This document shows, one piece after another, positions 26,216 to 34,335 of a DNA stretch of 64,000 nt. This stretch comes from Acidovorax sp. KKS102 (lineage in GTDB: Bacteria > Pseudomonadota > Gammaproteobacteria > Burkholderiales > Burkholderiaceae_C), in NCBI RefSeq assembly GCF_000302535.1, contig NC_018708.1:2232001-2296000 (forward strand), in the 5' to 3' direction. Position numbers and translations under genes: made by a program. The notes under the pieces were generated by a model. That model made no database searches. It was not told the DNA's origin and worked only from the letters and a program-made list of their open reading frames with translations. Within the stretch, counting starts at the first letter, position 1. The number at the start of each line of letters is the position of its first letter.

Positions 26216-26247
26216 CGCTGCTTATGGAGAGCTCTCCATAAGCAGCG
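26216..26247. repeat. Perfect 32-bp palindrome at the right RIT end
   Basis: The two 16-base halves, CGCTGCTTATGGAGAG and CTCTCCATAAGCAGCG, are exact complements with no loop. It straddles the outer edge of the right inverted end (26221), sharing the CGCTGC with it. The left end has no equivalent. It could be a recombinase core or attachment site, or a binding site belonging to the neighbouring DNA. Confidence 0.75.
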
Positions 26248-26320
26248 GAGCTGACTTTCGAACCTCCCTGGCGAACGACCCGTCTCGGCGGCACACCCGT
26301 CATTTAGGGTCGGCCTATCG

Positions 26321-26902
26321 CTACGTCGTAGTCCCAGCGTTGCTACGCAATTGCTTCGGCAACATCTTGTTCAGCTCCTCGTCGGTGAAGAAAAGCTCCT
26401 CCGCATTCTTGAGCGCCTCTTGCGCATCGCTGTATGCCTTGCTGTTGGTTCTCGGCGCGGCCTTGTAGATGTCTTCCAACTCGGCGTTCAGGCGGTCGCG
26501 TTGCTGGCGAACTTCCTCGACCGGTCGCCCGTCTTGCAGGTCGACCAGCAGGCTGAGGAGAGCCTCGCGTGCGCCCCACAGCTTTGCACCGACCTCGGTG
26601 TGCAGCTGCGCCTGCTCGCCCAGGGATGCCTCTTTGAAGTACAGGGCGCAGCCGGCCAAGATGGCCGACAGGACCGCACCGACCGCCGTCGCGGCCTCGC
26701 TCTTGCCAAAGAGTGCTACCAGCAGGCTGGTGGTCGTCGCTGCCGACAGCACGATTTCGATGAGCTTGATGCGCTTGTACTTGGTGACATAGCCGTCTGC
26801 CATCTTCTGATGGGTCTTGTGCGTGTACGCGGCACGGCCATACATCTCGCGCAGCTGCCCCTCCAGGGCGGTGGACGGATTAGCTGGGGAAGTCGGTGCC
26901 AT
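26321..26902 (-). CDS. SLATT-domain two-TM effector of a CBASS system
   Basis: This 193-residue protein has the SLATT layout: a short N-terminal helix (LREMYGRAAYTHKTHQKMA), two adjacent transmembrane segments at about 46-65 (KLIEIVLSAATTTSLLVALF) and 70-89, and a cytosolic helical tail with probable coiled coil (EEVRQQRDRLNAELEDIY). SLATT effectors are predicted to form pores or disrupt the membrane when a CD-NTase makes a nucleotide second messenger, killing the infected cell. The start has AGGGG six bases upstream and overlaps the CD-NTase 3' end by 23 bp. It is the last gene of the operon and lies beside the RIT element. Confidence 0.8.
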   Translation of the reverse strand: MAPTSPANPSTALEGQLREMYGRAAYTHKTHQKMADGYVTKYKRIKLIEIVLSAATTTSLLVALFGKSEAATAVGAVLSAILAGCALYFKEASLGEQAQLHTEVGAKLWGAREALLSLLVDLQDGRPVEEVRQQRDRLNAELEDIYKAAPRTNSKAYSDAQEALKNAEELFFTDEELNKMLPKQLRSNAGTTT

Positions 26903-27758
26903 AGATGCCCCTGTAGAGTTGTTTTGCGCTGTAGTCATAGTTGTTCTGCTGGTAGTCGATGGCTTCTTTCGTACGCAGTTCGGCCTGGCGGGCCTTGTAC
27001 TGGAAGCCGCTGCCATACACCCAAGAGCCGCTGCCCGGCGCCGTCCAATACGTCTTGCCGGCATCCTGGCCCGCCAGGAAGGCGAAGAAGTCCCTGGTCA
27101 TCCAGTCGTAGTAGACGTAGGACTTGTCCTTGTACGCCCAGCCATTGATGAACTGGTAGGCCAAGGTGTCGATGAGCATCCCGCTCATAGAAACGTTGTT
27201 CTGGTCGCGCCACGCACGAGCCATACGCGCCAGCTCCACCAGGTTGCCGTTGCACTCGGTATTCCGCGTGCTGAAGGCCGTCATTTCCTGCTTCGGCTTG
27301 CAGGCGCGCCAAGAGCCGCCGTTGTTGGTGTCGGCGAATGTGTAGCCACCTTCTGTGTTCAGGAACGCCGGCAGGACCTCGAACTTCACGCCATCATCAA
27401 ACCGAAGAACAACGACCTGCCCATCCCCACCGATTTCGGTGACCGAGTAGGTCTTCTGGATTGACGCGCGCACATGGGCCAGCAGGGCCGACTGCCCGTT
27501 GCCGGCGTGACCGTTGAACCGGGCGTACAGCTCGTTGGGCAGCTCGTACAGCAAGTCGACGTCGCTCACGCTCGGGATGGCCGTCGAACGCCCGTAAGAG
27601 CCCACGTAGAAGCGGTAGCTCGTCTTCGAGTCGAGGCCGCGCAGGTCAGCGTTCAGCTGGCCAACGATGCGGCCTGTGCGGTAGCCAATAGAACCACGCT
27701 TCTCCGTGCCGATGCGGATGTTCCCGCAAAAAGTTTGGAACCAATCACCTACTCCCAT
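26880..27758 (-). CDS. CD-NTase (cGAS/DncV-like nucleotidyltransferase) of a CBASS system
   Basis: This 292-residue protein has the polymerase-beta-like active site GSYGRSTAIPSVSDVDLLYE: Gly53-Ser54 for the triphosphate and Asp66/Asp68 for metal. The third acidic residue is Glu127 in VKFEVLPAF, where many relatives have Asp. The C-terminal part (ARMARAWRDQNNVSMSGMLID, then KDKSYVYYDWMTRDFF) matches the helical half of SMODS-type enzymes. It should make a cyclic di- or oligonucleotide on phage infection to trigger the SLATT effector. GGGAGG lies five bases before the ATG. It is separated by 35 bp from the large DUF2726-type gene upstream. Which nucleotide it makes cannot be told. Confidence 0.85.
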   Translation of the reverse strand: MGVGDWFQTFCGNIRIGTEKRGSIGYRTGRIVGQLNADLRGLDSKTSYRFYVGSYGRSTAIPSVSDVDLLYELPNELYARFNGHAGNGQSALLAHVRASIQKTYSVTEIGGDGQVVVLRFDDGVKFEVLPAFLNTEGGYTFADTNNGGSWRACKPKQEMTAFSTRNTECNGNLVELARMARAWRDQNNVSMSGMLIDTLAYQFINGWAYKDKSYVYYDWMTRDFFAFLAGQDAGKTYWTAPGSGSWVYGSGFQYKARQAELRTKEAIDYQQNNYDYSAKQLYRGIYGTDFPS

Positions 27759-27793
27759 TGAGCCTCCCTAGGCTGCGTGTTGATACTGACCGC

Positions 27794-30385
27794 TCAAGTT
27801 TTAACGCCAGACAGGTCTTCCAGCAGACCACGTGCTTGGTCGTACCCCGGCAGGTCGGCGCGCAGGCTGCGAACCAGCTCATCGACGTGCTCAGCAACCT
27901 GGGCACGGATGGTGTTCTCGGACGGGCTACCGACCGGCCGAAGGCGCATGAATGGAATGCCGGCGGCTGCGAACAGGCGGTCCTTCTTGTTGTCATTCCG
28001 TTGCTGGCGCTCGGTGTCGTGCCAGACCGAATCGACCTCGATGGCCAACATCGGCAGGTACTTCGTCGAAGACACAACGACGATGTCGACGCTCGCCCGA
28101 AGGTAGTAGCCGAAGTCGTCTTCGCTCACCAGCTCCTTCATCCGGTCGAAGCTCATGACGCTCTGCAGCGAGCAGTTTGGGAACACGAGGTGGTTGGGGC
28201 ACAGCTGCACCAGCACCTGGTAGATGGTGAATTCGCGCTGGCTGTTGAACACCTGCTTGACTGCGCTCGTTCCCTGGGAGCGAACAATCCTGCCAATGAC
28301 CGCGTGCTGAGACTCGCGTTCAAGCAGCGGTGCGATGTGCGGGTTGATGCGGAAGGTCTTGTCCGTGACCAAGAGCATCCCAAGCTCGACCAGCTTGTCG
28401 TAATGTCGACCGGCCCAGGTCAGGTCCATGCCGGCGTACTCGGCCACCTCGGCCAGGCCGTTGTAGCTCTTGATGCTGGCGAACACGCTGAGCAGCTTGC
28501 GCGCAGGTGCGGTCAGCGACGGCCAACGACTCACCGCCGTCCGCTCGAACTGGTCGCGCTTGTTCAGCGTGGCAAGGCGCGCCTTCGCATCCGTCAAGAG
28601 CTGCTGCACCACATCGCTACGACTCGACGTCGGCATCTCCTCTTGAAGCTTGTCGACGAACTGCTGCACTTGGCCCAGGTCCTCGGACCGCGCCCAAAGC
28701 AACTTGGCGTTCTTCACGCTGACGTCGGGCAAGTTCTCGGCAGTGTCGAGGTCGATGAGGTAGTAGTGCAATGCATCGTCAGGGTCGCCCGCGACCTGCT
28801 CGAGGTAGCCCAGGCGGAACGAATGCTTCTTCTCAAGAAGGTCATCACCGAAGTCGCGGGCCAGCGGCAGCAGTTGGGCCCGTACCTTGTCGCCAAGTTT
28901 GGACAGCGCGTCGAAGATGTCCCCTACGACCTCGAGCCACATGCGCCGGGTCTTCTCGGCCATCTGCTCACGCACCGCCGACAGCTGCTCGAGTGCATCG
29001 AGTACCGGCCAGGCCTCGGGCTCATCAAGGTCCTCGCCGCTGAGGTCGCCTGAGTAGTAGTTCTGCGGCATTGGCACGCCAGCACTTGTCGCTCGATGCA
29101 TGGCGTCGAGCAGCAGGCGCATCCGACCGGCCACACCTTGGATGACGTAGGCCGCCGCGAGCTGGAAGGACAGGCTCTGCTCGCATAGCCAGCCAAGGCC
29201 CGGCATGTCCTGGTCGCCGTTGTCTTCGTCCTCCAACGGGGAGTACTGGGTGCTGGCGGTGAAAATCCGATAGAGGCTCTCGAGCTCGGCTCGCCGTGTG
29301 AAGTCCTCGGACGAATGTTCGTACAACCGCAACAGCAGGTCACCGACCGACGTCATGTGCAGCCCTGACATTCCAACGTAGATTTCCCGCACCCCGTCGG
29401 ACAGCGTCATCGTCAGCTGCTCCCCGAACCAATGCGCGTCAGCGTCGGCGAACCGCATCAAGGCGCGCACCGCGAGCGACAAATGCTCGTCCACGTCGGC
29501 GGGCACGGCCGACAGGGCACAAAGCACACGGCGAAGCCCTTCACAGGCATCGCAGGCGAACGGCTCTGAGAAGCGCTGCAACAGGTCGGCGAAGCCCTCT
29601 CCGGGGGTGTGCCCGAGCATCCACATGAAGGCCCAGGCGCGCGGTGTCAACTGCAGTTGCGCACGGCCCGACGATTCGTCCTTGGGCAAGGCGATGAGGG
29701 TGCCCTCGCTCGGGCATGGAAGCCGGAGAAGCGCGTCACCAACTCGCCCGTAGTCCCACGGGTCCGCCATCATCAGGTCGAGGTCCAGCTTCAGCACGGT
29801 GACGAGTGCACGGCCCTCTTCATCGAGGGCTTCGCCCTGCTCTGCCGCCGCATAAGCTTCGCTGAGCGCCAAGGTGAGGTCTGGAAGGGCCGCCAGCGTC
29901 TCCTGGTCAGCGGCCGACATCTCCTCGCCCCGTCGCCCCTCCTGGGCCCTCAACAGCATCAACGCGCGCCCGCGAAGCTTCCGCAGCCAATCGACATTCG
30001 TCAGCTCCATACAGGCACGCGACAGGCGCCGGAACGCTTGTGCGCAATCGTCAATCGACCAGCCCAGCGTGTCGAGGTACAGGTCGAACTCGAGCTGCAG
30101 CGTATGCAGCGCCTCGATGCGGCCGGCCAGTTCCTTGAGCGCGCCCTCGTACTCCTCGCGTACCTCCGTTGCCAGCTCGTAGGGGGACCGAATGCTGGGC
30201 GGATAGAGGCCAAGAATCTTTGCCCGCAACAGCCACACCTCGGCGGATTTCCGGTCGTCCTTGTGGATGGCCGTCAGCGGCACGCGACCCAACGCAAGGA
30301 TTTCGGCCCATGCCTTGTTGTCAATGTGCGCTCGAGCCGATGCCTGCATGTCCGCCAAGCGGAACTGCGGCTTCGGGCGGGGCAT
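27794..30385 (-). CDS. Large protein with winged helix and DUF2726-type nuclease-like C-terminus (863 aa)
   Basis: Not assigned to a known system. About the first 600 residues are mostly helical with scattered TPR-like stretches (YLEQVAGDPDDALHYYLID). Residues 621-690 look like a winged helix (LTAPARKLLSVFASI, then DKLVELGMLLV). Residues 731-835 match the DUF2726 pattern: ASVDIVVV (Asp767), MLAIEVDSVWHD (Glu783, Asp785), RNDNKKDRLFAAAGIPFMRL, an endonuclease-like fold related to Vsr. It is upstream of the CD-NTase with a 35-bp gap, so it is co-transcribed. The ATG at 30385 is preceded by no good site, and a lysine-rich frame just upstream may be its true N-terminus. It could sense or cut phage nucleic acid; that is speculation from domains. 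Confidence 0.7.
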   Translation of the reverse strand: MPRPKPQFRLADMQASARAHIDNKAWAEILALGRVPLTAIHKDDRKSAEVWLLRAKILGLYPPSIRSPYELATEVREEYEGALKELAGRIEALHTLQLEFDLYLDTLGWSIDDCAQAFRRLSRACMELTNVDWLRKLRGRALMLLRAQEGRRGEEMSAADQETLAALPDLTLALSEAYAAAEQGEALDEEGRALVTVLKLDLDLMMADPWDYGRVGDALLRLPCPSEGTLIALPKDESSGRAQLQLTPRAWAFMWMLGHTPGEGFADLLQRFSEPFACDACEGLRRVLCALSAVPADVDEHLSLAVRALMRFADADAHWFGEQLTMTLSDGVREIYVGMSGLHMTSVGDLLLRLYEHSSEDFTRRAELESLYRIFTASTQYSPLEDEDNGDQDMPGLGWLCEQSLSFQLAAAYVIQGVAGRMRLLLDAMHRATSAGVPMPQNYYSGDLSGEDLDEPEAWPVLDALEQLSAVREQMAEKTRRMWLEVVGDIFDALSKLGDKVRAQLLPLARDFGDDLLEKKHSFRLGYLEQVAGDPDDALHYYLIDLDTAENLPDVSVKNAKLLWARSEDLGQVQQFVDKLQEEMPTSSRSDVVQQLLTDAKARLATLNKRDQFERTAVSRWPSLTAPARKLLSVFASIKSYNGLAEVAEYAGMDLTWAGRHYDKLVELGMLLVTDKTFRINPHIAPLLERESQHAVIGRIVRSQGTSAVKQVFNSQREFTIYQVLVQLCPNHLVFPNCSLQSVMSFDRMKELVSEDDFGYYLRASVDIVVVSSTKYLPMLAIEVDSVWHDTERQQRNDNKKDRLFAAAGIPFMRLRPVGSPSENTIRAQVAEHVDELVRSLRADLPGYDQARGLLEDLSGVKT

Positions 30386-30464
30386 CCGGTTCAACGGCTA
30401 CTGCGTTGACCGCTGCCGCGACAGCGGTTGTTGCCTGTGGCTTCTTCTTGGACTTCTTGCTCAT
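30321..30464 (-). CDS. Small lysine-rich ORF overlapping two operon genes (47 aa)
   Basis: The frame starts with an ATG inside the ATGA overlap with the stop of the 557-residue gene and reads MSKKSKKKPQATTAVAAAVN, then an alanine/proline-rich stretch. It ends 65 bp inside the next large gene, in a different frame. The coupling to the upstream stop suggests it is translated. A K-rich start of this sort often precedes a large domain protein, so it may be the true N-terminus of the 863-residue protein separated by a frame change near 30385-30395. Confidence 0.4.
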   Translation of the reverse strand: MSKKSKKKPQATTAVAAAVNAVAVEPDAPPEAAVPLGGHAGIGSSAH

Positions 30465-32134
30465 GCGCCCTCCTCGATGCGGTCGATGTCCAGGTAGATG
30501 GCGTGCCCAAAGGCGAACGACCACACGCCAGGCAGCTTTTCGATGACTCCTTCAGTGGAAACCAGGTGCGGCATCACGCCGACATACATCTCCAGCCCAA
30601 GCTCCGCAAGCTTCAGCCGCAGCTCCTCGCCGTCGCCTGCATAGCAGAGGTACGGCAGCGGGTCATCACGGTCGACGAACTGACCGATCTGCTGCATCTT
30701 CTGGATGCGGATGGAGGCGCTGAAGTCTTCGATGGCATCGCGAATGCCCTCGACCTGGTCGGGGGTTAGGTCTCGCGGCGTCCGGTAGCGCACGAAGTCC
30801 ACGCGCGGCATCAGCGCGCGGATAAGGGTGTCATCGACGGCCTTGGCCAGCTTCGCCCGCGGCGGTGAGGCAAATAGCTTGTTGGGGTCCTTCAGCTTCA
30901 GGTGCTCGGCCAACGTCATGACGAAGCCGACTTTCACCTCGGGAACCTTTTCCTGCTCGATGCCCGTCTCGGCGCAGAACGAGTCCCAGTCGTGGCCAGC
31001 GTCGTTCAGCGCATGGAAGACTCGATGCAGATCGACGCGGTAGGTGTCATCCGGGCCGCTCAGGTACTTTAGTTGCTTCGTGACGTGGTGGTGCATCACC
31101 TTTCCGCCGAGGATGCGCCTCGCCAAGCGGTAGCGACGAAGAAGCTTCTCGGACTCGGCCTCGGTGAGCATCGAGTGAGTCTGCCCAGGTACATAGTCGT
31201 CGGGGTGCAGGGTCGTCATCTGCCACACGTAGCGGCCCTTGCCGACACACCAGGCGGCCTCCTCCAGGGAAATTTCCGGCGGCTGGCCCTTCGCCTCATC
31301 CTTTACGGCCAGCTCGAGCTGGGACCAGCACGTCATCTCGTCGCCGCGGGCGATTTCGAACCCGTCGCCTGGCACCAGCTCGTTGTCCTCGCGAAGGAGC
31401 ACCAGCTCGGAGTTGCAGGTGTCGTCGGGCGTGACGGACTGCGGGATGGCCGGCAGCCTCGCCAACACATCGGGTCCGTGTCGACCGCAAATCTGGAGCG
31501 TGGCCACCCCGTCCAGGATGGCCTTGTCGGTTTCCTCCAACCGCCTGCGGACCATCTCGAACGCCGCCGGCGCCTCGGTCAGCCAGTCCTGCGTGTCGCC
31601 CAGCGGAGTGATGGACAGTGCCGGCACCATGTTAGTCTCGCCAGCGATGCTGTCCTTCTTCGGCTCCGGCACGCAGACCAGGATGAAGTCGCTGCCGAAC
31701 CGAACCTCGAACACCTTGGTGGGCTTGACCTGATGCCAAGCCTCGAGCCACTCTGCGAGCCGCGGCGCGAGCTCGTGCCAGCTGGAGAACTCCTCCTCCG
31801 GCGCCTTTACCACCATAGTGAGCTTGAGCTTCGGGGTGAGCGGCTCCCGATTGAGGGCGTGCCAGCTGGACCGGCCGAGGATGCGGGACGCGGCGTCCAG
31901 CGCTGCCGTGTGCTTGAGAGCGACGCCCGTGTCGCTCAGAGCTTTGCGCAGGCGCTTGGCCAGGAGCTTGGGGTCTTCATCGGGTTGGGGCTGGAGGCCT
32001 TCGACGACCTTGAGCGCGGCCTCGGAAGTGAAGCGGGGCACCTTGAGATGGACGTAGGTCCACAGGGCTGCGGCCGTAGCCTGCAGGTCTTGAGGGGAGG
32101 CGGGATGCGCCGTCGGCGCAGCAGTGGTTGCCAT
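30461..32134 (-). CDS. Uncharacterised 557-aa protein, first gene of the CBASS-linked operon
   Basis: Not recognised as a whole. Residues 60-94 (KRLRKALSDTG, then LKHTAALDAASRILGRSSWHA) match a short helical motif, of the type HSxALxxxAxxLGxxxWxAL, that occurs at the start of many uncharacterised proteins of plasmids and islands. The rest is mixed alpha/beta and acidic, with no membrane segment and no obvious catalytic motif. The start is set by AGGAG seven bases before ATG 32134. It is the promoter-proximal gene, overlapping the small lysine-rich ORF by 4 bp. Its constant proximity to the CBASS pair in relatives would need to be tested before calling it a defence gene. Confidence 0.65.
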   Translation of the reverse strand: MATTAAPTAHPASPQDLQATAAALWTYVHLKVPRFTSEAALKVVEGLQPQPDEDPKLLAKRLRKALSDTGVALKHTAALDAASRILGRSSWHALNREPLTPKLKLTMVVKAPEEEFSSWHELAPRLAEWLEAWHQVKPTKVFEVRFGSDFILVCVPEPKKDSIAGETNMVPALSITPLGDTQDWLTEAPAAFEMVRRRLEETDKAILDGVATLQICGRHGPDVLARLPAIPQSVTPDDTCNSELVLLREDNELVPGDGFEIARGDEMTCWSQLELAVKDEAKGQPPEISLEEAAWCVGKGRYVWQMTTLHPDDYVPGQTHSMLTEAESEKLLRRYRLARRILGGKVMHHHVTKQLKYLSGPDDTYRVDLHRVFHALNDAGHDWDSFCAETGIEQEKVPEVKVGFVMTLAEHLKLKDPNKLFASPPRAKLAKAVDDTLIRALMPRVDFVRYRTPRDLTPDQVEGIRDAIEDFSASIRIQKMQQIGQFVDRDDPLPYLCYAGDGEELRLKLAELGLEMYVGVMPHLVSTEGVIEKLPGVWSFAFGHAIYLDIDRIEEGA

Positions 32135-32469
32135 GGATGAACTCCTAGAGAGCATCGAGGGACGGCACGCGTTGTCCGGCTCTCCAAGTGGAGGTCATCG
32201 AGCCGGGGAAAGGGAACTCTCGCAATCCAACTGGCTTTGCCGTGCCGGACAGGGTCCGGTGCGTGCACTGACGGGCGCCAACTTGCCCACGATTCGGCTT
32301 GAACCGCAGGTAGATCGTAAGAAGGAGCGGCTACCGGTGTCAACTACTAATGGAGCACCTTCGTCAGGTCTCACTTACGCCTGACATTCAGCTTTGCGAA
32401 CTCGAGTGACTGCACCCAGCCTAAAGCCGCCCATTGCCACCGAATCCACTGACGAAGATCCCAATCCCC
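32135..32469. promoter_or_regulatory. Promoter region of the defence operon
   Basis: No gene is supported in these 335 bp between dgoD and the 557-residue gene. Read on the minus strand, TTGACA (32343-32338) is followed after 17 bases by TTACGA (32320-32315), a possible sigma-70 promoter with a weak -10. This would leave a leader of about 180 bases. The leader holds GAGCCGGACAACGCGTGCCG but no hairpin that I can support. Confidence 0.35.
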
Positions 32470-33618
32470 TCACCACTCCGCAAAACTTCCATCCCGGTGC
32501 CGCCACACCGGATTCCTCCACCGGTGTCCCTCCTGCGCCCGCTCGCGCACATAGTCCTCATTCACCTCAATCCCCAACCCCGGCCCGGTGGGGATGGCGA
32601 CCATGCCATCCTGGTACGCAAACACCCCGGGGTTGGACACATAGTCCATCAGGTCGTTGGCCTGGTTGTAGTGGATGCCCAGGCTCTGCTCCTGGATGAA
32701 GGCGTTGTAGCAAACCGCATCCAGCTGCAGGTTGGCCGCCAGTGCAATCGGGCCCAGCGGGCAGTGCAGGGCCAGGGCCACGTCGTAGGCCTCGGCCATG
32801 CTGGCGATCTTGCGGGTTTCGGTGATGCCGCCTGCGTGCGAGGGGTCGGGCTGGATGATGTCGGCGTAGCAGCCCTGCAGCACGCGCTTGAAGTCCCAGC
32901 GCGAGTACAGGCGCTCGCCCAGGGCGATGGGGGTGGACGAGATGCGCGCGATTTCCTTGAGCGCTTCTTCGTGTTCGCTCAGCACGGGCTCTTCGATGAA
33001 CATGAGCTTGTAGGGCTCCAGCTCCTTGACCAGCACCTTGGCCATGGGCCGGTGCACGCGGCCGTGGAAGTCCACGCCAATGCCCACGTTGGGGCCCACG
33101 GCCTCGCGCACGGCGGCCACGTTTTGCAGGCAGCGCTCCACCTTGTCGTAGCTGTCCACGTACTGCACCTCTTCGGTGCCGTTCATCTTCACGGCCGTGA
33201 AGCCGCGTGCCACGGCGGCTTGCGCGGCGGCGGCGGTCTCGCTGGGGCGGTCGCCGCCTATCCAGCTGTACACCTTGATGTGGCTGCGCACATTGCCGCC
33301 CAGTAGCTCGGACACGGGCACGCCCAACGCCTTGCCCTTGATGTCCCACAGGGCCTGGTCGATCCCGGCCAGTGCGCTCATGTGCACGCCGCCGCCCCGG
33401 TAGAAGCCGCCCCGGTACAGCACGGTCCAGTGGTCTTCGATGTGGCGCGGGTCTTTGCCAATGAGGTAGTCGGCCAGTTCATCGACGGCAGCGGCCACGG
33501 TGTGCGCGCGGCCTTCCAGCACAGGCTCGCCCCAGCCGGTGATGCCTTCGTCGGTTTCGATTTTGAGGAAGCACCAGCGCGGCGGGACGATGAACGTGGT
33601 GAGTCGGGTGATCTTCAT
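32470..33618 (-). CDS. dgoD: D-galactonate dehydratase
   Basis: This 382-residue enolase-superfamily enzyme has the DgoD pattern: N-terminal capping domain ending near [20 protein letters not shown], then the barrel with [25 protein letters not shown] (first metal Asp and the His acid), FIEEPVL (Glu), and [12 protein letters not shown] (Glu). It removes water from D-galactonate to give 2-keto-3-deoxygalactonate. It is the last gene of a 13-gene minus-strand array, 57 bp after dgoA. Length and motif spacing match the E. coli enzyme closely. Confidence 0.93.
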   Translation of the reverse strand: MKITRLTTFIVPPRWCFLKIETDEGITGWGEPVLEGRAHTVAAAVDELADYLIGKDPRHIEDHWTVLYRGGFYRGGGVHMSALAGIDQALWDIKGKALGVPVSELLGGNVRSHIKVYSWIGGDRPSETAAAAQAAVARGFTAVKMNGTEEVQYVDSYDKVERCLQNVAAVREAVGPNVGIGVDFHGRVHRPMAKVLVKELEPYKLMFIEEPVLSEHEEALKEIARISSTPIALGERLYSRWDFKRVLQGCYADIIQPDPSHAGGITETRKIASMAEAYDVALALHCPLGPIALAANLQLDAVCYNAFIQEQSLGIHYNQANDLMDYVSNPGVFAYQDGMVAIPTGPGLGIEVNEDYVRERAQEGHRWRNPVWRHRDGSFAEW

Positions 33619-33675
33619 GGGAGCTGGACAGTCGGTTCAGAAATGCTGGGTTGTCTGGAGCGAGTAGGGGGCGGT

Positions 33676-34335
33676 TCAGGCCGTGGCGGGCGCGGTTCCA
33701 AAGGATGCCCGCCACGCCCGCGCAAACGCTGCAGCCTTGTGCGCGACTTCGGGAGCCTGGTCGCCGGGCCGGTACAGGGCCGAGCCCAGGCCAAAGCCGC
33801 TGGCGCCTGCTGCCGCATAGGGGGCAATGCTCTCGGGCACGATGCCGCCCACGGGCACCAGCGCCATGGGCGGCGTGATGACGGCGCGCCAGGCCTTGAG
33901 CACATGGGGCGGCAGCGCCTCGGCCGGGAACAGCTTGAGCATGTTGGCGCCCGCTGCCAGCGCGGCATAGGCCTCGGTCAGCGTCGCCACGCCGGGCGCG
34001 CAGGCCATGCCAGCGGCGCGTGCGGCGCGGATCACGTCGGGGTCGCTGTGGGGCATGACGATGATCTGCCCGCCCGCTGCGGCCACATCGGCCACGGCCT
34101 CGATGGAGAGCACGGTGCCTGCACCCACGAGGCAGTCGGCGGGCAGTGCATCGCGCAGCGCGCGGATGCTGGCCAGCGGCTCGGGCGAGTTGAGCGGCAC
34201 TTCGATGATGCGAAACCCCGCGTCGTACAGAGCGTGGCCGATGGCCACCACCTCGTGCGGCTGCACGCCGCGCAGGATGGCGATGAGTCCGCAGCGCTGC
34301 AGGATGTGGAACAGGGCTTTGTCGATGGGGTTCAT
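33676..34335 (-). CDS. dgoA: 2-Dehydro-3-deoxy-6-phosphogalactonate aldolase
   Basis: This 219-residue KDPG/KDPGal-aldolase family protein has LIAILRGVQPHEVVAIGHAL (the Glu/Arg region), a barrel with VGAGTVLS, and the Schiff-base lysine in NMLKLFPAEALPP. It splits 2-dehydro-3-deoxy-6-phosphogalactonate to pyruvate and glyceraldehyde 3-phosphate. GVQPHEVVAIG and the dgoK/dgoD neighbours favour DgoA over the Entner-Doudoroff Eda enzyme. The start ATG overlaps the dgoK stop codon (ATGA). Confidence 0.92.
   Translation of the reverse strand: MNPIDKALFHILQRCGLIAILRGVQPHEVVAIGHALYDAGFRIIEVPLNSPEPLASIRALRDALPADCLVGAGTVLSIEAVADVAAAGGQIIVMPHSDPDVIRAARAAGMACAPGVATLTEAYAALAAGANMLKLFPAEALPPHVLKAWRAVITPPMALVPVGGIVPESIAPYAAAGASGFGLGSALYRPGDQAPEVAHKAAAFARAWRASFGTAPATA

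Larger units (their letters stand above)
22703..26221 (+). mobile_element. RIT element (recombinase in trio) with inverted ends
   Basis: Three tyrosine-recombinase genes overlap head to tail and are enclosed by 39-bp inverted repeats at 22703-22741 and 26183-26221, which differ at two positions (GCAGCGTTATGCACAGCACG, then CAGTTATG, then ACAGTTGG). Each end contains two TTATG-ACAG half-sites about 17 bp apart, plausible recombinase binding sites. This organisation defines RIT elements, known from Cupriavidus, Caulobacter, Acidovorax and others. No cargo genes lie inside. The element sits immediately next to the defence operon, whose last gene ends 100 bp beyond the right repeat. Confidence 0.88.

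Noticed and set aside
26222-26320. Possible promoter or small gene between the RIT element and the SLATT gene
   Set aside because: Apart from the palindrome at its left edge I see no ribosome-binding site, promoter or ORF of note in these 99 bases.
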